DNA of 64,000 nucleotides. Source: Ascaphus truei. Lineage: Eukaryota > Chordata > Amphibia > Anura > Ascaphidae. The stretch's first letter is position 1; the number at the start of each line of letters is the position of its first letter. Shown piece after piece: positions 1-11,496 of this stretch. The stretch covers positions 1 to 64,000 of the forward strand of contig WSYH01000269.1 in assembly GCA_036426205.1 (NCBI GenBank). The letters are read 5' to 3'. The notes under the pieces were generated by a model that did not search any database, was not told the DNA's origin, and worked only from the letters and a program-made list of their open reading frames with translations. The position numbers and the translations under genes were made by a program.

Positions 1-600
1 CACCCGCTCTATTTACCAATCCTCCCCTGATACTGGTTCTGCCCCTCAGAGCTTACAGGCCATTACCTTAGATTACCTCCCTGTCTCCGCCCCTACTCTC
101 ACACACCTATCCCTGCAAGCACCAAGACAAACCCCTGCTCCTCCCCTTCCTGCTATTTGTCCTCCCTCCTTTATAACCCCACTCTACCCTCTGCTTCCTC
201 GCTCTGCATAGCTTTCCTGTAGCTCCTGTGTGTGCAGTGTCTATGCCCAGCTCCCTTGTCTATTTCAGCTCTGGTTACTGTCCCTGCCCTTGTTTGGATT
301 CCCTTGGTTTGAACTTGAACTCTGCTTTGGACTTTGACTACGCTGCCTTCTCTTGCCCTTGAACCTTGGCTTTCGGACATTACTACGCTGCTCTCTCCTA
401 TCCCTGGACTCTGGCACTTGGACAACTACCTTCCGTCATCTGGTGCCCTGGACTCAGTAAGTATAACGTTCTCTTTCTCACCAGGCCTGGCAACGCAATC
501 ACCACACTCCGGGCACGCCCTCACTGCTGTGGGTGCATGTTATTCCCTTACCCACCTCAGTACTGGGAACTGGCCAGGTCTGCGGCATACAGGCGTTACA
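1..600 (+). repeat. 5' LTR of gypsy chromovirus (left end outside window)
   Basis: The last 600 bases of an LTR, ending in GTTACA at base 600. It aligns end to end with 5738-6337 with scattered substitutions and small indels, including a 6-bp deletion in the right copy near 6095. The divergence shows an old insertion. Gag begins three bases after the LTR end. ORFs inside it are unlikely to be genes. Confidence 0.9.
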
Positions 601-602
601 TT

Positions 603-1514
603 ATGCAGAGCCCAACAAATGCAGACCACCCTGAGGTGGGCCAAGGTGTTACTATGGAACATTGGCAATTCTTGAGCAATCAACTCACTGATGTCACTAA
701 GAAACTTTCTACTCTATCCCTCCGGGAATCACCTGTGACACCACCTACCCCGACCATGTTACCTCTAAACAATCCGGGACCACGTATTCCACCCCCCAAC
801 CGGTATGACGGGGACCCCCTCGCCTGTCGTGGATTCCTGAACCACTGCGAGGTCCAATTCGAAATGTCTCCATCCCACTTCCTTACTGGTCGTTCCAAGG
901 TGGCCTACGTATATGCCCTGCTCACCGGTGACACCCTCGCTTGGGCCTCTCCCCTCTGGGAACACAGATCAGACCTAACTCAGGATTATCTCAAATTCCG
1001 GCATGAGTTCCAACTAGTTTTTGATACACCGGCACGTAGGGAGACTGCTGCTTTTTCTTTATTTCACCTTTCTCAGGCTCGTAGGCCGGCTGCAAGATAT
1101 GCAGTGGAGTGCCGCACCATCGCTGCAGAGATGCAGTGGCACGACGAAGCTCTTGCTGCAGCATACTGGCATGGATTGTCCGAATCTCTCAAGGATGACC
1201 TTGCAGCCCACGCCCGGCCTTGATCTCTCGAGGAACTCATCGCTCTCAGTATCCGGATGGATCAGCGCACTCAAGAACGACGCCACGAGTGTCATCGTTC
1301 TCGTTCTCTCTCTTCCATGACTGTTTCTCTTAGGTATCCACCACTGCCCTTTCCCGTGTTGGATGCTCCCGAACCAATGCAAATTGGTAGCCAACAACCT
1401 CGGGTCGCTGAGAAAGCACGACGTCGGGAGTAGGGTCTCTGCTATTACTGCGGCTCCCTTGAACACCAACTTCGCCAGTGCCGCTTGAAGCCTGGAAACG
1501 GGAATGCCCAGTAA
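603..1514 (+). pseudogene. gag: gypsy Gag (capsid and zinc knuckle), broken
   Basis: Structural protein of the LTR retrotransposon; it packages element RNA into cytoplasmic particles. The start at 603 lies just after the LTR. Visible parts are a proline-rich linker with NRYDGDP, a capsid-like segment containing LTGDTLAWASPLWE, and a C-terminal CCHC zinc knuckle (CYYC...H...C, about 1440-1481). Two in-frame stops interrupt it: TGA at 1221-1223 and TAG at 1431-1433, the latter just before the knuckle. The layout matches vertebrate gypsy elements of the chromovirus type. The copy cannot make full-length Gag, so it is a relic. Confidence 0.88.
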
Positions 1515-2320
1515 AGGTAGAGGGGCTTCTACTGGGTACAATCTCTCCTTGCCCCTTTCTCCCTAAGGAATTACCGAAGAAGTTATTTATCCCCATAACC
1601 CTGGTGGCTCCTGGTCTCCAAATAGAAGTTAAAGCCTTCATCGACTCCAGGTTTGGTGGCAACTTTCTTGATCACGCCTTCGCTTGCAACAACCAGATTC
1701 CACTAGTCAAAAAGAAGTCACCCATCGGCCTCGAGGCCATTGACGGTCGACCACTTCAACCAGCATTCATCATTTGGAAGACCATGCCACTTACCTTGAC
1801 CACCGTGGATGGTCATACCGAGGTAATAGTCTTTGATGTTTTCCACTCCCCTACTGTCTAGGTTATACTGGGATTGCCGTGGCTGCAGCTTCACAACCCG
1901 CTTATTGATTGGACCAATGTTTTGCCGATCCAATGGGCTGACTCTCCAGAGAAGTTGGTTTCTCCTCCTGTTGCCGTGCTAGCAGGCCTCGACACCACCT
2001 CATCTTCTTACTCTCCTTTGCCAAAGGTATATCATGAATACTTAGATGTCTTCAATAAAACTCAGGCCGAAGTACTACCTCCTCATCGCCTTTACGACTG
2101 TCCCATTGATTTGATTCCTGGAACCATTCTCCCCAAATCTAAATCTTATCCCTTATCTGTGCCCGAGACGGAGGCAATGACAGCCTACATCCAGGATAAT
2201 CTTAAAAAAGGGTTCATCTGGAATTCTACCTCCCCCGCCGGCTTCTTCTTCGTGAAGAGGATGGCTCTCTAAGACCCTGTATCGACTTTCATGGGCTAAA
2301 CAAAAGCACCATTGTCAAGG
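1478..2320 (+). pseudogene. pol: gypsy Pol: protease and start of reverse transcriptase, broken
   Basis: N-terminal part of Pol in a different frame from Gag. The aspartic protease is recognisable around AFIDSRFGGNFLD (near 1630), where the family has D-S/T-G; the glycine is replaced by R, so the active site is damaged. The flap-side motif ILGLPWL follows at about 1865. An in-frame TAG lies at 1859-1861. The start of the reverse transcriptase, with PLSVPETEAM and STSPAGFFFVK, is present from about 2130. Coding is then interrupted by a foreign insertion at about 2320. The LTR context and order support assignment to the same element as Gag. Confidence 0.85.
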
Positions 2321-2832
2321 ATTGGACTTCGGCTGAAGTGGATCCCAGTGGCAGGAACAGCAGGGAGCGAAGTAGGAGTCACAAGCAGAGATCAGAGGCA
2401 GGCGGCAGGTAGCGAAGTCAGGAAACAAGCAGGGGTCCAAGGCAGGCGGTAGGTAGCGAAGTCAGGAAACAAGCAGGGGTCCAAGGCAGGCGGCAGGTAG
2501 CGAAGTCAGGAAACAAGCAGAGGTCGGCAACGAGGAAACTGGAACAGGATGATAGCAATAGCTAGGACAGCAGTAAACACAGGAACCTTGCAGGAGCTAG
2601 GAACCAGTATAAACAGGCAAGGGAGGAACAGGAAAGGGAGGTTTATATAGGCAGGCTGAGAGGTGGAGCACAGGTGCAGAGGTGTCAGGTCTGGAGTCTG
2701 GAATGTTCCTTAGTTTAGCAGCAGCAATCCCGGTGGACAAGTATAGGTACTGCAGGCTAGAACAAGACATTGAGAGTGGCAGCAGTCCCGGTGGCCAAGC
2801 ATGGGTACAGCAGGCTAGAGAATATGACAACC
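2321..2832. mobile_element. about 510-bp insertion inside the reverse transcriptase
   Basis: The RT reading breaks off after GTCAAG at about 2320 and resumes at GTAAAGAACCGG near 2833. Both sides belong to one conserved RT region, so the segment between is foreign. The flanking GTCAAG/GTAAAG may be a worn 6-bp target duplication. The insertion holds three near-identical 44-bp tandem units (about 2396-2530) containing GGCAGGTAGCGAAGTCAGG. No coding capacity is recognisable and the family is unknown to me. Confidence 0.7.
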
Positions 2833-3260
2833 GTAAAGAACCGGTACCCCTTGCCGTTGATTTCTTAACTTTTCGACCGTTTACAAGGAGCCTCCATTTT
2901 CTACAAACTCGATTTAAGAGGAGCCTACAACTCCTTCGTGTAAGAGAAGGGGTCAAATGGAAAACCACGTTTAACACGCGTTTGTAACATTACGAGTACT
3001 TAGTGATGCCGTTTGGCCTTTGCAATGCTCCTGCTGTATTCCAAGAGTTCATGAATGATATCTTCCGGGACGTGTTGGGTACGTTAGTCATCGTATATTT
3101 GGACGACATCCTCATTTTCTCCAAAAGCCTGGAGGAGAACGTTCAGCATACCAAATTGGTTCTCTCTTGGCTTCGTGCTAATCGCCTCTACGTGAGAATG
3201 GAGAAATGGAGAAATGTTTATTCCATCAATCTTCCACAGCCTTCTTGGGCTATATAATTT
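2833..3260 (+). pseudogene. pol: gypsy reverse transcriptase core
   Basis: Continuation of RT after the insertion. It contains the fingers/palm segment with LRGAYN-like residues, then [20 protein letters not shown] and the catalytic box YLDDIL near 3100, whose two aspartates bind the metal ions for cDNA synthesis. The frame shifts between about 2990 and 3003, and the ORF ends at 3255 where related elements continue into the thumb. The stretch 3260-3540 is a decayed RT connection region with several frame changes. It is non-functional. Confidence 0.9.
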
Positions 3261-3539
3261 CGATCAAAGGCTTTACTATGGACCACATGAGAAATTGTAG
3301 TCAGTACTCGATTGACCGTTAACGAACTCTCGCAAGGCCGTGCAGCGCTTCCTTGGCTTTGCCAATTACTATCGTAAATGATCTGTAACTTCTCTACTAT
3401 TGCTCTACCAATCACTGCTCTCACCAAGAAAGGTCTGATCCGACTGTTTGGTCTCCTTAAGCCATCAAAGCCTTTGACTTTCTCAAAGGAGCATTTGTGT
3501 CCGCCCCTATCCTTTGGCATCCAGATACTTCCCTTCCTT

Positions 3540-3908
3540 TCACTCTTGAAGTAGACGCTTCAGATGTGGGAGCCGGCGCAGTGCTTTCTCAGAGATCCTA
3601 CCCACAGGAAAAACTATCCGTGTGGATTGTTTTCCAGAAAATTTTCTTCAGCCGAGAGAAATTATGATGTCGGGAACCGCGAGCTGCTGGCCATCAAGTT
3701 GGCTCTCCAGGAATGGAGACATCTCCTCGAAGGTACCAAAGAGCCAGTGGCCATCCTCACTGATCACAAAAACTTATTGTACATCGAGGGGGCTCGTCGT
3801 TTGGAATCCCGTCAAGCTCGTTGGGCCTTGTTCTTTTCTAGGTTCAATTATACTATTTCTTACATTCCGGGCACCAAAAACATCAAGGGCGATGCTCTAT
3901 CTCATTAG
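3540..3908 (+). pseudogene. pol: gypsy RNase H
   Basis: RNase H domain, which removes RNA from RNA-DNA hybrids during reverse transcription. Visible motifs are the first aspartate in [17 protein letters not shown], the glutamate in [15 protein letters not shown], and the aspartate in [11 protein letters not shown]. The domain ends with the usual [13 protein letters not shown], immediately followed by TAG (3906-3908) where integrase should continue in the same frame. A shift near 3564 separates the first catalytic aspartate from the rest. Confidence 0.9.
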
Positions 3909-5340
3909 TTCTCCACCGAGAACGAATCTAATGAATCCTCAGAGTCAATTGTTCCTGCTAAGTGTATTATTGCCGCCAACAATTTTGATATCTTGGACGA
4001 AATCAATAAAGCCCAGGCTCATGTTACAAGGAGATTTAAGGTGCCAGAGGGACGGTTGTACGCTGCTCCGCATTTCCGCCACAAGATTCTTCTATGGGGA
4101 CATTCGTCTAGAGCGGCAGGTCATCCAGGCTACAAACGAACTGTAGATCTCATCAAACTGACCTTTTGGTGGCCTAAAATGAATAAGGACATTTTTGAGT
4201 TCACCAGGGCTTGTCCTGTCTGCGCCCAGAGCAAATCCGCCCGTCATAAACCTTCTGGTCTTCTCATGCCTCTTCCTATTCCAGAGCAACCTTGGAAACA
4301 TATCTCCATGGACTTTATTGTAGAGCTTCCCAATTCTAAAATGATGAATACGATCCTTGTGGTTGTTGATAAGTTTTCTAAGCATACCCACTTTATACCC
4401 CTCAAGGGTCTTCCTAATTCAGCTACTTTAGCCGACGTTTTTTCCAAGGAAATTTTCAGATTACACGGTGTACCCATTTCCATTGTTTCTGACAGAGGTA
4501 CTCAATTCATCTCTAAGTTTTGGCGAGCTTTTTCTCAAAGACTTGGCATTTCCCTTCTATTTTCCTCGGGTTATCACCCACAAACCAACGGGCAGACGGA
4601 GAGGATGAATTAGACGCTGGAACAGTATCTTAGATGCTTCGTGTCTGAATCGCAGGACAATTGGGTACACCTGTTACCCTGGGCTGAGTTTGCTATTAAC
4701 TCATTAAAAAACGAATCCACACAAGAGTCGCCGTTTTTCATTAACTATGGATTCCACCCCAGCAGTCTTCCCCTCTCCTCCCTCCCCTCTGGTGTTCCCG
4801 CAGCAGATTCTCACATTTCCAGTCTTCAGAATTCCTGGAAAAGGATCACAAAAGCTTTGCGAAATTCCGTTCTAAGACAAAAGACGCAAGCGGATCGGCG
4901 ACGCCAAGTGGGCCCTGAGTTCAAACCTGGAGACAGTTTGTGGCTATCTTCCAGGAATATAAACTCAAGACCCCTTCCCAGAAACTGGCCCAAAGGTTCT
5001 TAGGTCTTTTCAAAATTCTCGAAAGGATCAACCAGGTCGCATTCCGACTTGCACACTCTCCTACAATGAAGATCCCTTCGGTGTTCCATGTATCTTTACT
5101 GAAACCTGTGATCCAGAATCTTCATTTTCCAGACCGTCCTCGGAGGCCTAATCCTGTCATTATACAAGGACAACAAGAGTTTGAAATTCAATCCTTACTT
5201 GATTCTCATTGGTCCCGGGGCAAACTCCAGTTCCTCGTACACTGGAAAGGTTAAGGACCGGAGGAGCACTCCTGGATACCTTCTCACCACGTCCATGCCC
5301 CAACTCTCCTCAGGCAGTTCCGTTGAAAGTTCCCTCATAA
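3909..5340 (+). pseudogene. pol: gypsy integrase with C-terminal chromodomain, broken
   Basis: Integrase inserts the cDNA into chromosomes. In order: the HHCC zinc domain (HPGYKRTVDLI then CPVCAQSK, about 4125-4225); the DDE core with D in SMDFIVELP, D in VSDRGTQF and E in TNGQTERMN; the C-terminal domain with PGDSLWL; and a chromodomain near 5185-5300 with DSHWSRGKLQFLVHWKG and GPEEHSWIPS. The chromodomain identifies a chromovirus. An in-frame TAG lies at 4611-4613, a frameshift near 4940-4980, and a TAA in the chromodomain at about 5253, so the copy is dead. Confidence 0.92.
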
Positions 5341-5370
5341 ACCTTGGGGGGATCGTCCGGAGTCCGATCC

Positions 5371-5385
5371 TCAAGGGGGGGATAC
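5371..5385 (+). other. Polypurine tract of the gypsy element
   Basis: Purine-rich TCAAGGGGGGGATAC just upstream of the TGTAAC start of the right LTR. This is the normal position of the plus-strand primer. Confidence 0.8.
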
Positions 5386-6337
5386 TGTAACGGATCGGGG
5401 GACTCGCTCTTCCCAGCGTGTCCCCGTCACCTTGGTCCCTTCGGCTAGCCCCTCCCTTCCTCTGTCTTCTCGATCCCTGCCCCACTCCCTTGCAGTGCGC
5501 TCAGCGCGCTCCCATTAGCGGTCCGCGCACTCGCACCATTCTCCTATTATGCGCGTGTTCCCGTTCCCTGGTCTCCCGTCAGGGGACTTGTGCCCCTCGG
5601 CGTGCCTCCGTCCCCTCACCTGCTTCCTCCATTCCTTCTCCTTCTCCTGCCCTTCAGCCGAGCATCTCCTCCGCGATGCTTCCCCCACTCTCTGGCACTC
5701 GTGTGTTGCGCGCACGTATCCACGTTACAGAGGGCGCGCGCACCTGTTCTATTTACCAATCCTCCCCTGATACTTGTTACACCCCTCAGAGCTTACAGGC
5801 CATTAACCTAGATTACCTCCCTGTCTCCTCCCGTACTCGCACACACCTATCCCTGCAAGCTCCCAGACAAACCCCTGCTCCTCCCCTTCCTGCTATTTGT
5901 CCTCCCTCATTTATAACCCCACTCTACCCTCTGCTTCCTCGCTCTGCATAGCTTTCCTGTAGCTCCTGTGTGTGCAGTGTCTATGCCCAGCTCCCCTGTC
6001 TATTTCAGCTCTGGTTCCTGCCCCGGCCCTTTTTTGGATTCCCTTGGTTTGAACTTGAACTTTGTTTTGGACTTTGACTATGCTGCCTTCTCTTGAACCT
6101 TGGCTTTCGGACATTACTATGCTGCTCTCTCCTATCCCTGGACTCTGGCACTTGGACAACTGCCTTCTGTCCTCTGGCGCCCCGGACTCAGCAAGTATAA
6201 CGTTAACCCTTTCTCACCAGGCTTGGCAACGCAATTATCACACTCCGGGCACGCCCTCACTGCTGTGGGTGCATGTTATACCCTCACCCACCTCAGTACT
6301 GGGGACTGGCCAGGTCTGTGGGCATACAGGCGTTACA
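5386..6337 (+). repeat. 3' LTR of gypsy chromovirus (952 bp)
   Basis: Begins TGTAAC and ends GTTACA, giving the short inverted terminal repeat expected of an LTR. Its last 600 bases match 1-600. The ORFs within it are LTR sequence rather than genes. Confidence 0.9.
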
Positions 6338-7440
6338 GTTATATATTTTAATTTTAAAATGTAAAAATCATCTCTGCAGGAAAATAATTATAGCAATCAC
6401 TCTGCCTCTTAGGTCACTTGTAATCAAATAACAAAAAGAATTAGAAAAATGTTAAAAATATATATATTGCTTTAATGAATACACACAAAACAAAAGGAGT
6501 GGATAACGCCATTAAAAAAGGACAAATTAAACAATATAAAAGCAATAATATGCAAAAAAAAAAGAAACTACAAATCTCTAAGCACTCCTACAGAGACACA
6601 CAATGCAAGTTAATGCAGAGAAAAGGAAAGCAGGGGGGGAAAAAGTGGAATAAACACTTGTATTGAAACATTGAAGCAAATGCAGAGCATCTATCTCTAA
6701 ACGTTCTGACAAATTGTTTTGCTCAAGTTAGGAAAAACCCTAATGCAGTCAGTGAATATTGATGCAGCTCTGTGGCATGGCTGGTATATAAATGATCCCT
6801 AAATGTTCTAACACATTTTTAAGCAGTATTTGTCACGGGTAGCTAGAATGAAACATAGTTAATATCAGTTTTTGGTTTTCTGTGATTTATTATGAGTATG
6901 CAAACACTTTAATTTGCAGTGATAAATACCTCTGCCCTTTCTACAGCTAACAGGTTGTGGATGGCACTAGAGGCAGATCCCACCTTTGGACATGCACAGT
7001 CCAACAGGTTTCATCTTTGCTTTCTATTCTTCATAAAGTATCATTGCCACATAATTGAATAAAATCATGTATGTTTTTTTCAACACCAGTGTGCCATACC
7101 CTTTTTATTTACTTTGGATCTACGGTACAGTATGCAGATGGAGCTGCTGCTAAATTTGAGCAACCGGCTTATTATACACTAATTCTATTACTTTCAAGGT
7201 GTGTACATCCATTTGTATTACGTTGTAAAAGTAAACTCTTTGTAGATAACCTCCCCCCTCGTTCAGAGACACGGGTGAAAATAAAATATTTTGAAGTGAA
7301 ACTTCCTTAGTGGCACCTCATTCGAACTGGGGCAAAAATGGATTGTGGAGACAGAAATGAAACGGATGTGATGTCAGTGCTGGCAGTTGAGGCCGGGCTG
7401 TGTTCTGGCTCAGCCCAACCCCAACACTGACATCACACCC
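6338..7440. other. AT-rich unique-looking DNA, no gene seen
   Basis: No ORF with recognisable protein features and no RNA gene. I see nothing identifiable beyond short A/T runs. Confidence 0.6.
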
Positions 7441-7990
7441 GCTCCACAAATCAGAATGCGGCGGCGGCGGCGATAGCCGCCGGCGCCGACCTCCTAACCG
7501 GCCTGCTCCCCCCACATGGCTGATGACATATGCGGCGGCGGCGATAGCCACCGGCGCGCTCTAACGGCCCGCCATTCCCCCCGCACATCCGATGCCAAGG
7601 CCGGCGCATGATCAGTAATCATGGGGACAGGAGGAAAGCCACGCATGCGCAGAAGCGGTTGCAGCGGCGCCTTTCCCTGCCCACTGCCACGGCTGTGACA
7701 TGTGTTGACGTTTCCCGTCTGCTGCCCGGGACAGCAGAGACACGGCCCGGGACCGGGACAGCCCCCCCCCCACCCTTTCCTAACCCGAATGGGACCTCCC
7801 TCCCAGCCCAACATGAGCCCGCCTAATTCCACTACGTCTGCAAGCCCGCGCATGGCGCAGAAGACGGCGCAATTCAGCCACTCCAGTGACGCGGGTGTTG
7901 CGGGCCCCCAGGAGAAGGCGTGGGTGGTACAAAAACCGGGCGCAAACCCGGCGCGGACCCCCCCCGGACCCCCCACACACACTGACGGAC
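7440..7990. other. GC- and CpG-rich block
   Basis: Contains many CpGs, with two near copies of a GGCGGCGGCGATAGCC segment (about 7460 and 7533) and GCATGCGC motifs. It has island-like composition, but no gene start or splice signal is apparent. It runs directly into a satellite array, so it may simply be repeat DNA. Confidence 0.5.
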
Positions 7991-8570
7991 CCCCGGAACC
8001 CTACACACAGACGGACCCCCCCACACACTGACTGACCCCCCCACACACTGACTGACCCTCCCCGGACCACCTCCACACACTGACGACCCCCCAGACCCAC
8101 ACACACTGACTGACCCCCCCAGACCCCCACACACACACGGACTGAACCCCCCCCAGACCCCCACACACACCACTGACGACCCCCCCAGACACCCCCACAC
8201 ATATGACTGACACAACCCAGACCCCCACAACAACTGAATGACCCCAGAGACCACACACATGACTGACCCCCAGAGACCCACACACATTGACTGAACCCCA
8301 GACCCCACACCCCACATGACTGAACCCCCCAGACCCCCACAACACTGACTGAACCCCCCAGACCCCCACACACATGACGACACCCCACACACTGACCTGA
8401 CCCCCCCAGACTCCCACACACACATGCATGACCCCCCCAGAACCCACACACACTGCCTGACCCCCCAGACCCCCACACACACTGACCCCCCCAGAGCCCA
8501 CACACACTGACTGACCCCCCCAGGCCCCACACAAGACCCCCCCACGACCCACAACACACACTCACAGTCA
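7960..8570. repeat. Degenerate tandem array, about 30-bp units
   Basis: Repeats of roughly ACACACTGACTGACCCCCCCAGACCCCC, about 20 copies with length variation. The long G/V/C-rich minus-strand reading frames here come purely from the repeat and are not genes. Confidence 0.9.
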
Positions 8571-9150
8571 CACGCACACTCAGTCACACACTCACAGTCA
8601 CACGTACACTCAGTCACACTCACAGTCACATGCACACTCAGTCACACTCAGTCACACGCACACTCAGTCACACTCACAGTCAGACGCACACAGTCCAGTC
8701 ACACATCACCAGTCAGACGCACACGCACAGCACACGACACAGCCACAGTCACACGCTCAGTCACACATGCACCCACTCAGTCACACGCACACTCTCAGTG
8801 CACACGCAACACTCAGTCGACACTCAGCACACGCACCACTCTCAGTCACCCGCACACTTCAGTCACCACGCACACTCTCAGTCACACGCACACTCTCAGT
8901 CACACGCACACTCTCAGTCACACGCACACTCTCAGTCACACGCACACTCTCAGTCACACGCACACTCTCAGTCACACGCACACTCTCAGTCACACGCACA
9001 CTCTCAGTCACACGCACACTCTCAGTCACACGCACACTCTCAGTCACACGCACACTCTCAGTCACACGCACACTCTCAGTCACACGCACACTCTCAGTCA
9101 CACGCACACTCTCAGTCACACACACACTCTCAGTCACACGCACACTGTCA
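8570..9150. repeat. 18-bp minisatellite
   Basis: Starts as irregular CACACTCAGTCACA repeats and becomes a regular array of CACACTCTCAGTCACACG from about 8872 to 9145, about 15 units. Because 18 is a multiple of 3, several frames stay open and give hexapeptide ORFs. There is no start context and no gene. It is too short and spacerless to be a CRISPR array. Confidence 0.95.
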
Positions 9151-9159
9151 CACGCGGAA

Positions 9160-9950
9160 TTCACACTTAGTGCAAATAGCTAATACAGGGGATGTGTGCC
9201 GAGCACGCGCATTCTAAGTCAAATTTATTTGCGTTTTGTCATTGAGATTGTATTTTGATTTTTAATTAAAACATCACCAACACCAACACAAATACAATTT
9301 CTGTGACAAAAGTCACAGAAGTTTCACTTACTATGCGCGTGCACAGCACACACAGCTTTTTTTTTTTGTTTCCAAAAGAAACCAAAACATTCAAATATTG
9401 CTTTAGGGCTGATTACTTTTGTTTAAGGAAGATAGCTTGTTAAACTACATAGAAAATGTTTTTATCAGGTGCACCACTAGCATACATCTCTTTATTTAAA
9501 CAATGGAGTGTAATCAGCTCCTTAGAGAGATGCAATTTTCCTTAAATTATTTTTTTTACTTTGTATCTTGTGAAAATGATTGTGTTTTTTTATTTTTCTA
9601 AGGGATTACTTAATTCCAGCATATCAGCGAGTTATGTTTATCTGTTTGATTAATGACGGCTTTATAATTACTTTGCAAACAAAAGACAGAGTAAAGCTAA
9701 CAATTTACCTGGGGGTTTAAGGACTGACAAACATTCTGTTCACAAAGACATTGTACTGTAAAGATTTTTTTTTAATTACATATTAAACCTAACACTGTTT
9801 TAGTTTACTTTGGTTCAAAGATGGACTGACTATTTAATCTCCATGCATTTTGTAGAAAAAAAACAAACAAAACCCTTTTGAACCCTTTTGCAGCTAAAGG
9901 GTTAAGAAAGTGGCACCTTTATCTTACTCCCAAACAAAATGACAAGCTCA
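9160..9950. other. AT-rich DNA, no gene seen; intron side of the P450 exon
   Basis: No second P450 exon is visible here. If the P450 gene is real, this is its intron 1, in minus-strand orientation. Confidence 0.5.
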
Positions 9951-9951
9951 C

Positions 9952-10131
9952 CTGTATCAATGACTTAGCCAGCTCGCCACTGCTTAACTGCAGAATGTTT
10001 CCCAAAAATGGAAGAGGTATGGGCCCAGGTGGCAGAAGGCCCCTTGTGCAAAACTTCTTGAACCCCCTCAAAAAGATCAGGCAGGAGAGGCAAACGGCCA
10101 GAAGTAGAGTCCCAGCACCCACCCAATCCAT
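9952..10131 (-). CDS. Cytochrome P450 family 2-like, exon 1
   Basis: First coding exon of a microsomal monooxygenase. The 60 codons hold the start of a CYP2-type protein: a hydrophobic signal anchor of about 20 residues (GAGTLLLAVCLSCLIF), a short basic stretch, then the proline-rich hinge LLPPGPIPLPFLGN that packs the catalytic domain in CYP2 proteins. I chose the ATG at 10129-10131 because the anchor begins two residues later; the longer upstream ORF adds unrelated residues. The exon ends at CAG followed by GTGAGC, a good splice donor in phase 0, at the place where CYP2 exon 1 normally ends. No later exon is found between here and base 1, so the rest of the gene must lie beyond the left edge or be lost. 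The heme-binding cysteine is therefore not visible. Family confidence is high, subfamily unknown. Confidence 0.85.
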
Positions 10132-10371
10132 GGTTGGTTTAAATAATGAAGAGCACCTCACAAACTTAACAAGCTGTGATAGTAAACAAGACAATCTCTC
10201 CGTCTTTCAAATCCTTTGGAAATGACTCGAAGCTTGACAGCATTGGAATTTTATTTGGCTTCTTTATTTTGAGAGAGTTTGATCACAATGCCTGGATGAG
10301 TCAAATGTTTTCTGTGCCAGAGAAAGTCTGTAACACATTGTAAGCCCATAGCCATACCACTCATGAGTACA

Positions 10372-10540
10372 TTCACATAGTTACATAGTAGATAAGGTTG
10401 AAAAAGACATGTCCATCAAGTTCAACCTACAGTATGCTAAATTTAGAGCACAGAAGCATATCCTATATTTGGGTTTACAGTATTTTGATATAAAGGAAGG
10501 CAAACAAAAAACCCCAATGCATCCTCTATTCAGGGAGAGT
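10372..10540 (-). mobile_element. CR1/L2-type LINE 3' fragment
   Basis: Begins (plus strand) with TACATAGTTACATAGTAGAT, the short-repeat 3' tail in antisense, followed by GGTTGAAAAAGACATGTCCATCAAG. The same sequence recurs at 10866, 16433 and 60737. The class is inferred from the longer neighbouring copy. Confidence 0.7.
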
Positions 10541-10865
10541 GTCTGTGTTCAGCCGCCCTCATTACTGCTTCGCTGACATATGGCTAATCCTCCCCTGGTC
10601 ATAATCTGCACTTAATAGCACACTTTGCGATCTGCGCAACTCAACCGGGTCAACCGAGGGTATATGGAGCACCTGGTAGGACCCACACTAGTGGTTTTAC
10701 CGCAGGAGAAGAAAACCTAGTCATGTCCCAAAGTACATTTTTACTATAATACAATCTATATCTATGGTGTCTGCACACTTCACCAACAGTCGCGTGTTCT
10801 TCCGTCAACTTGCCCGCTTCCAATCATGCTTCATCTCATCCAGCTCAGCAGCTGATTACACGAGT

Positions 10866-11440
10866 GAGGTTACATAGTTACATATATAGTTACATATATA
10901 GTTACATAGTAGATGAGGTTGAAAAAAGACGTACGTCCATCAAGTTCAACCTATGCTAAATTTAGACAACAGATACTTTATCCTATATTTATACTTACTT
11001 ATTGATCCAGAGGAAGGCAAACAAAAAACCCCAGAGTCACATCATCCAATGATGTCTCATAAGGGGAAAAAAAGTAATTCCTCCCTGACTCCAAATACTG
11101 GCAATCTGATTTCTCCCGGGATTAAAAGCCTTCTCATGTTTACTTATTTGGTATATCACTGTATAGCATTCCTTTCTAAAAAGATGTAGAAGCGATTTTT
11201 TTGGAAGATATTTATTGTATCTGCCATCACAGTCTCCATGGGAAATTAATTCCACATTTTAACTGCCCTTGCTTGAAAGAACCCTTTCCTTTGTTCCTGA
11301 TGAAATCGTCTTTCACTCAAACTTAAGGGATGACCCTGTGCAGTTTGTACTGACCTTGGGATTCATAGTTCTTTTGAAAGCTCCTGTCCACAAACTCCAT
11401 TATATCTTAGCACTTATTATTCCACTGCAGCCAGTGTTTC
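10866..11440 (-). mobile_element. CR1/L2-type LINE 3' end, longer copy
   Basis: Same family as the copy at 10372, also minus strand. It starts with the (TACATAGT)n-like tail and extends into the C-terminal end of the RT ORF. Reading the minus strand gives residues like the end of jockey/CR1-group ORF2 proteins (HNKGKGSF-, VKMWNSLP- and FKKNR-like patterns, with stops). It is 5' truncated and inactive. The family assignment comes from remembered residue patterns, not a search. Confidence 0.65.
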
Positions 11441-11496
11441 CGGTTAATAACATGCACATGAGCACACAGTGTGTCACATTTTGCCTCCTCAAATTT

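Noticed and set aside
5418..5951. 177-residue ORF in the right LTR
   Set aside because: It lies wholly in LTR sequence and has no domain; the left LTR shows the same segment decayed.
7440..7990. CpG-island promoter
   Set aside because: Composition fits, but there is no exon or start downstream and it merges into satellite DNA.
7780..8635. Minus-strand ORFs rich in G, V, C and W
   Set aside because: They translate a CCCCCCAGACCCACACAC-type satellite; low complexity throughout.
8872..9145. Regular repeats resembling a CRISPR array
   Set aside because: Units are 18 bp with no variable spacers, in a vertebrate genome; this is a minisatellite.
8630..9217. Long ORF with repeated SHAHSQ hexapeptide, and overlapping repeats in other frames
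   Set aside because: An 18-bp tandem repeat keeps several frames open on both strands; there is no gene context.
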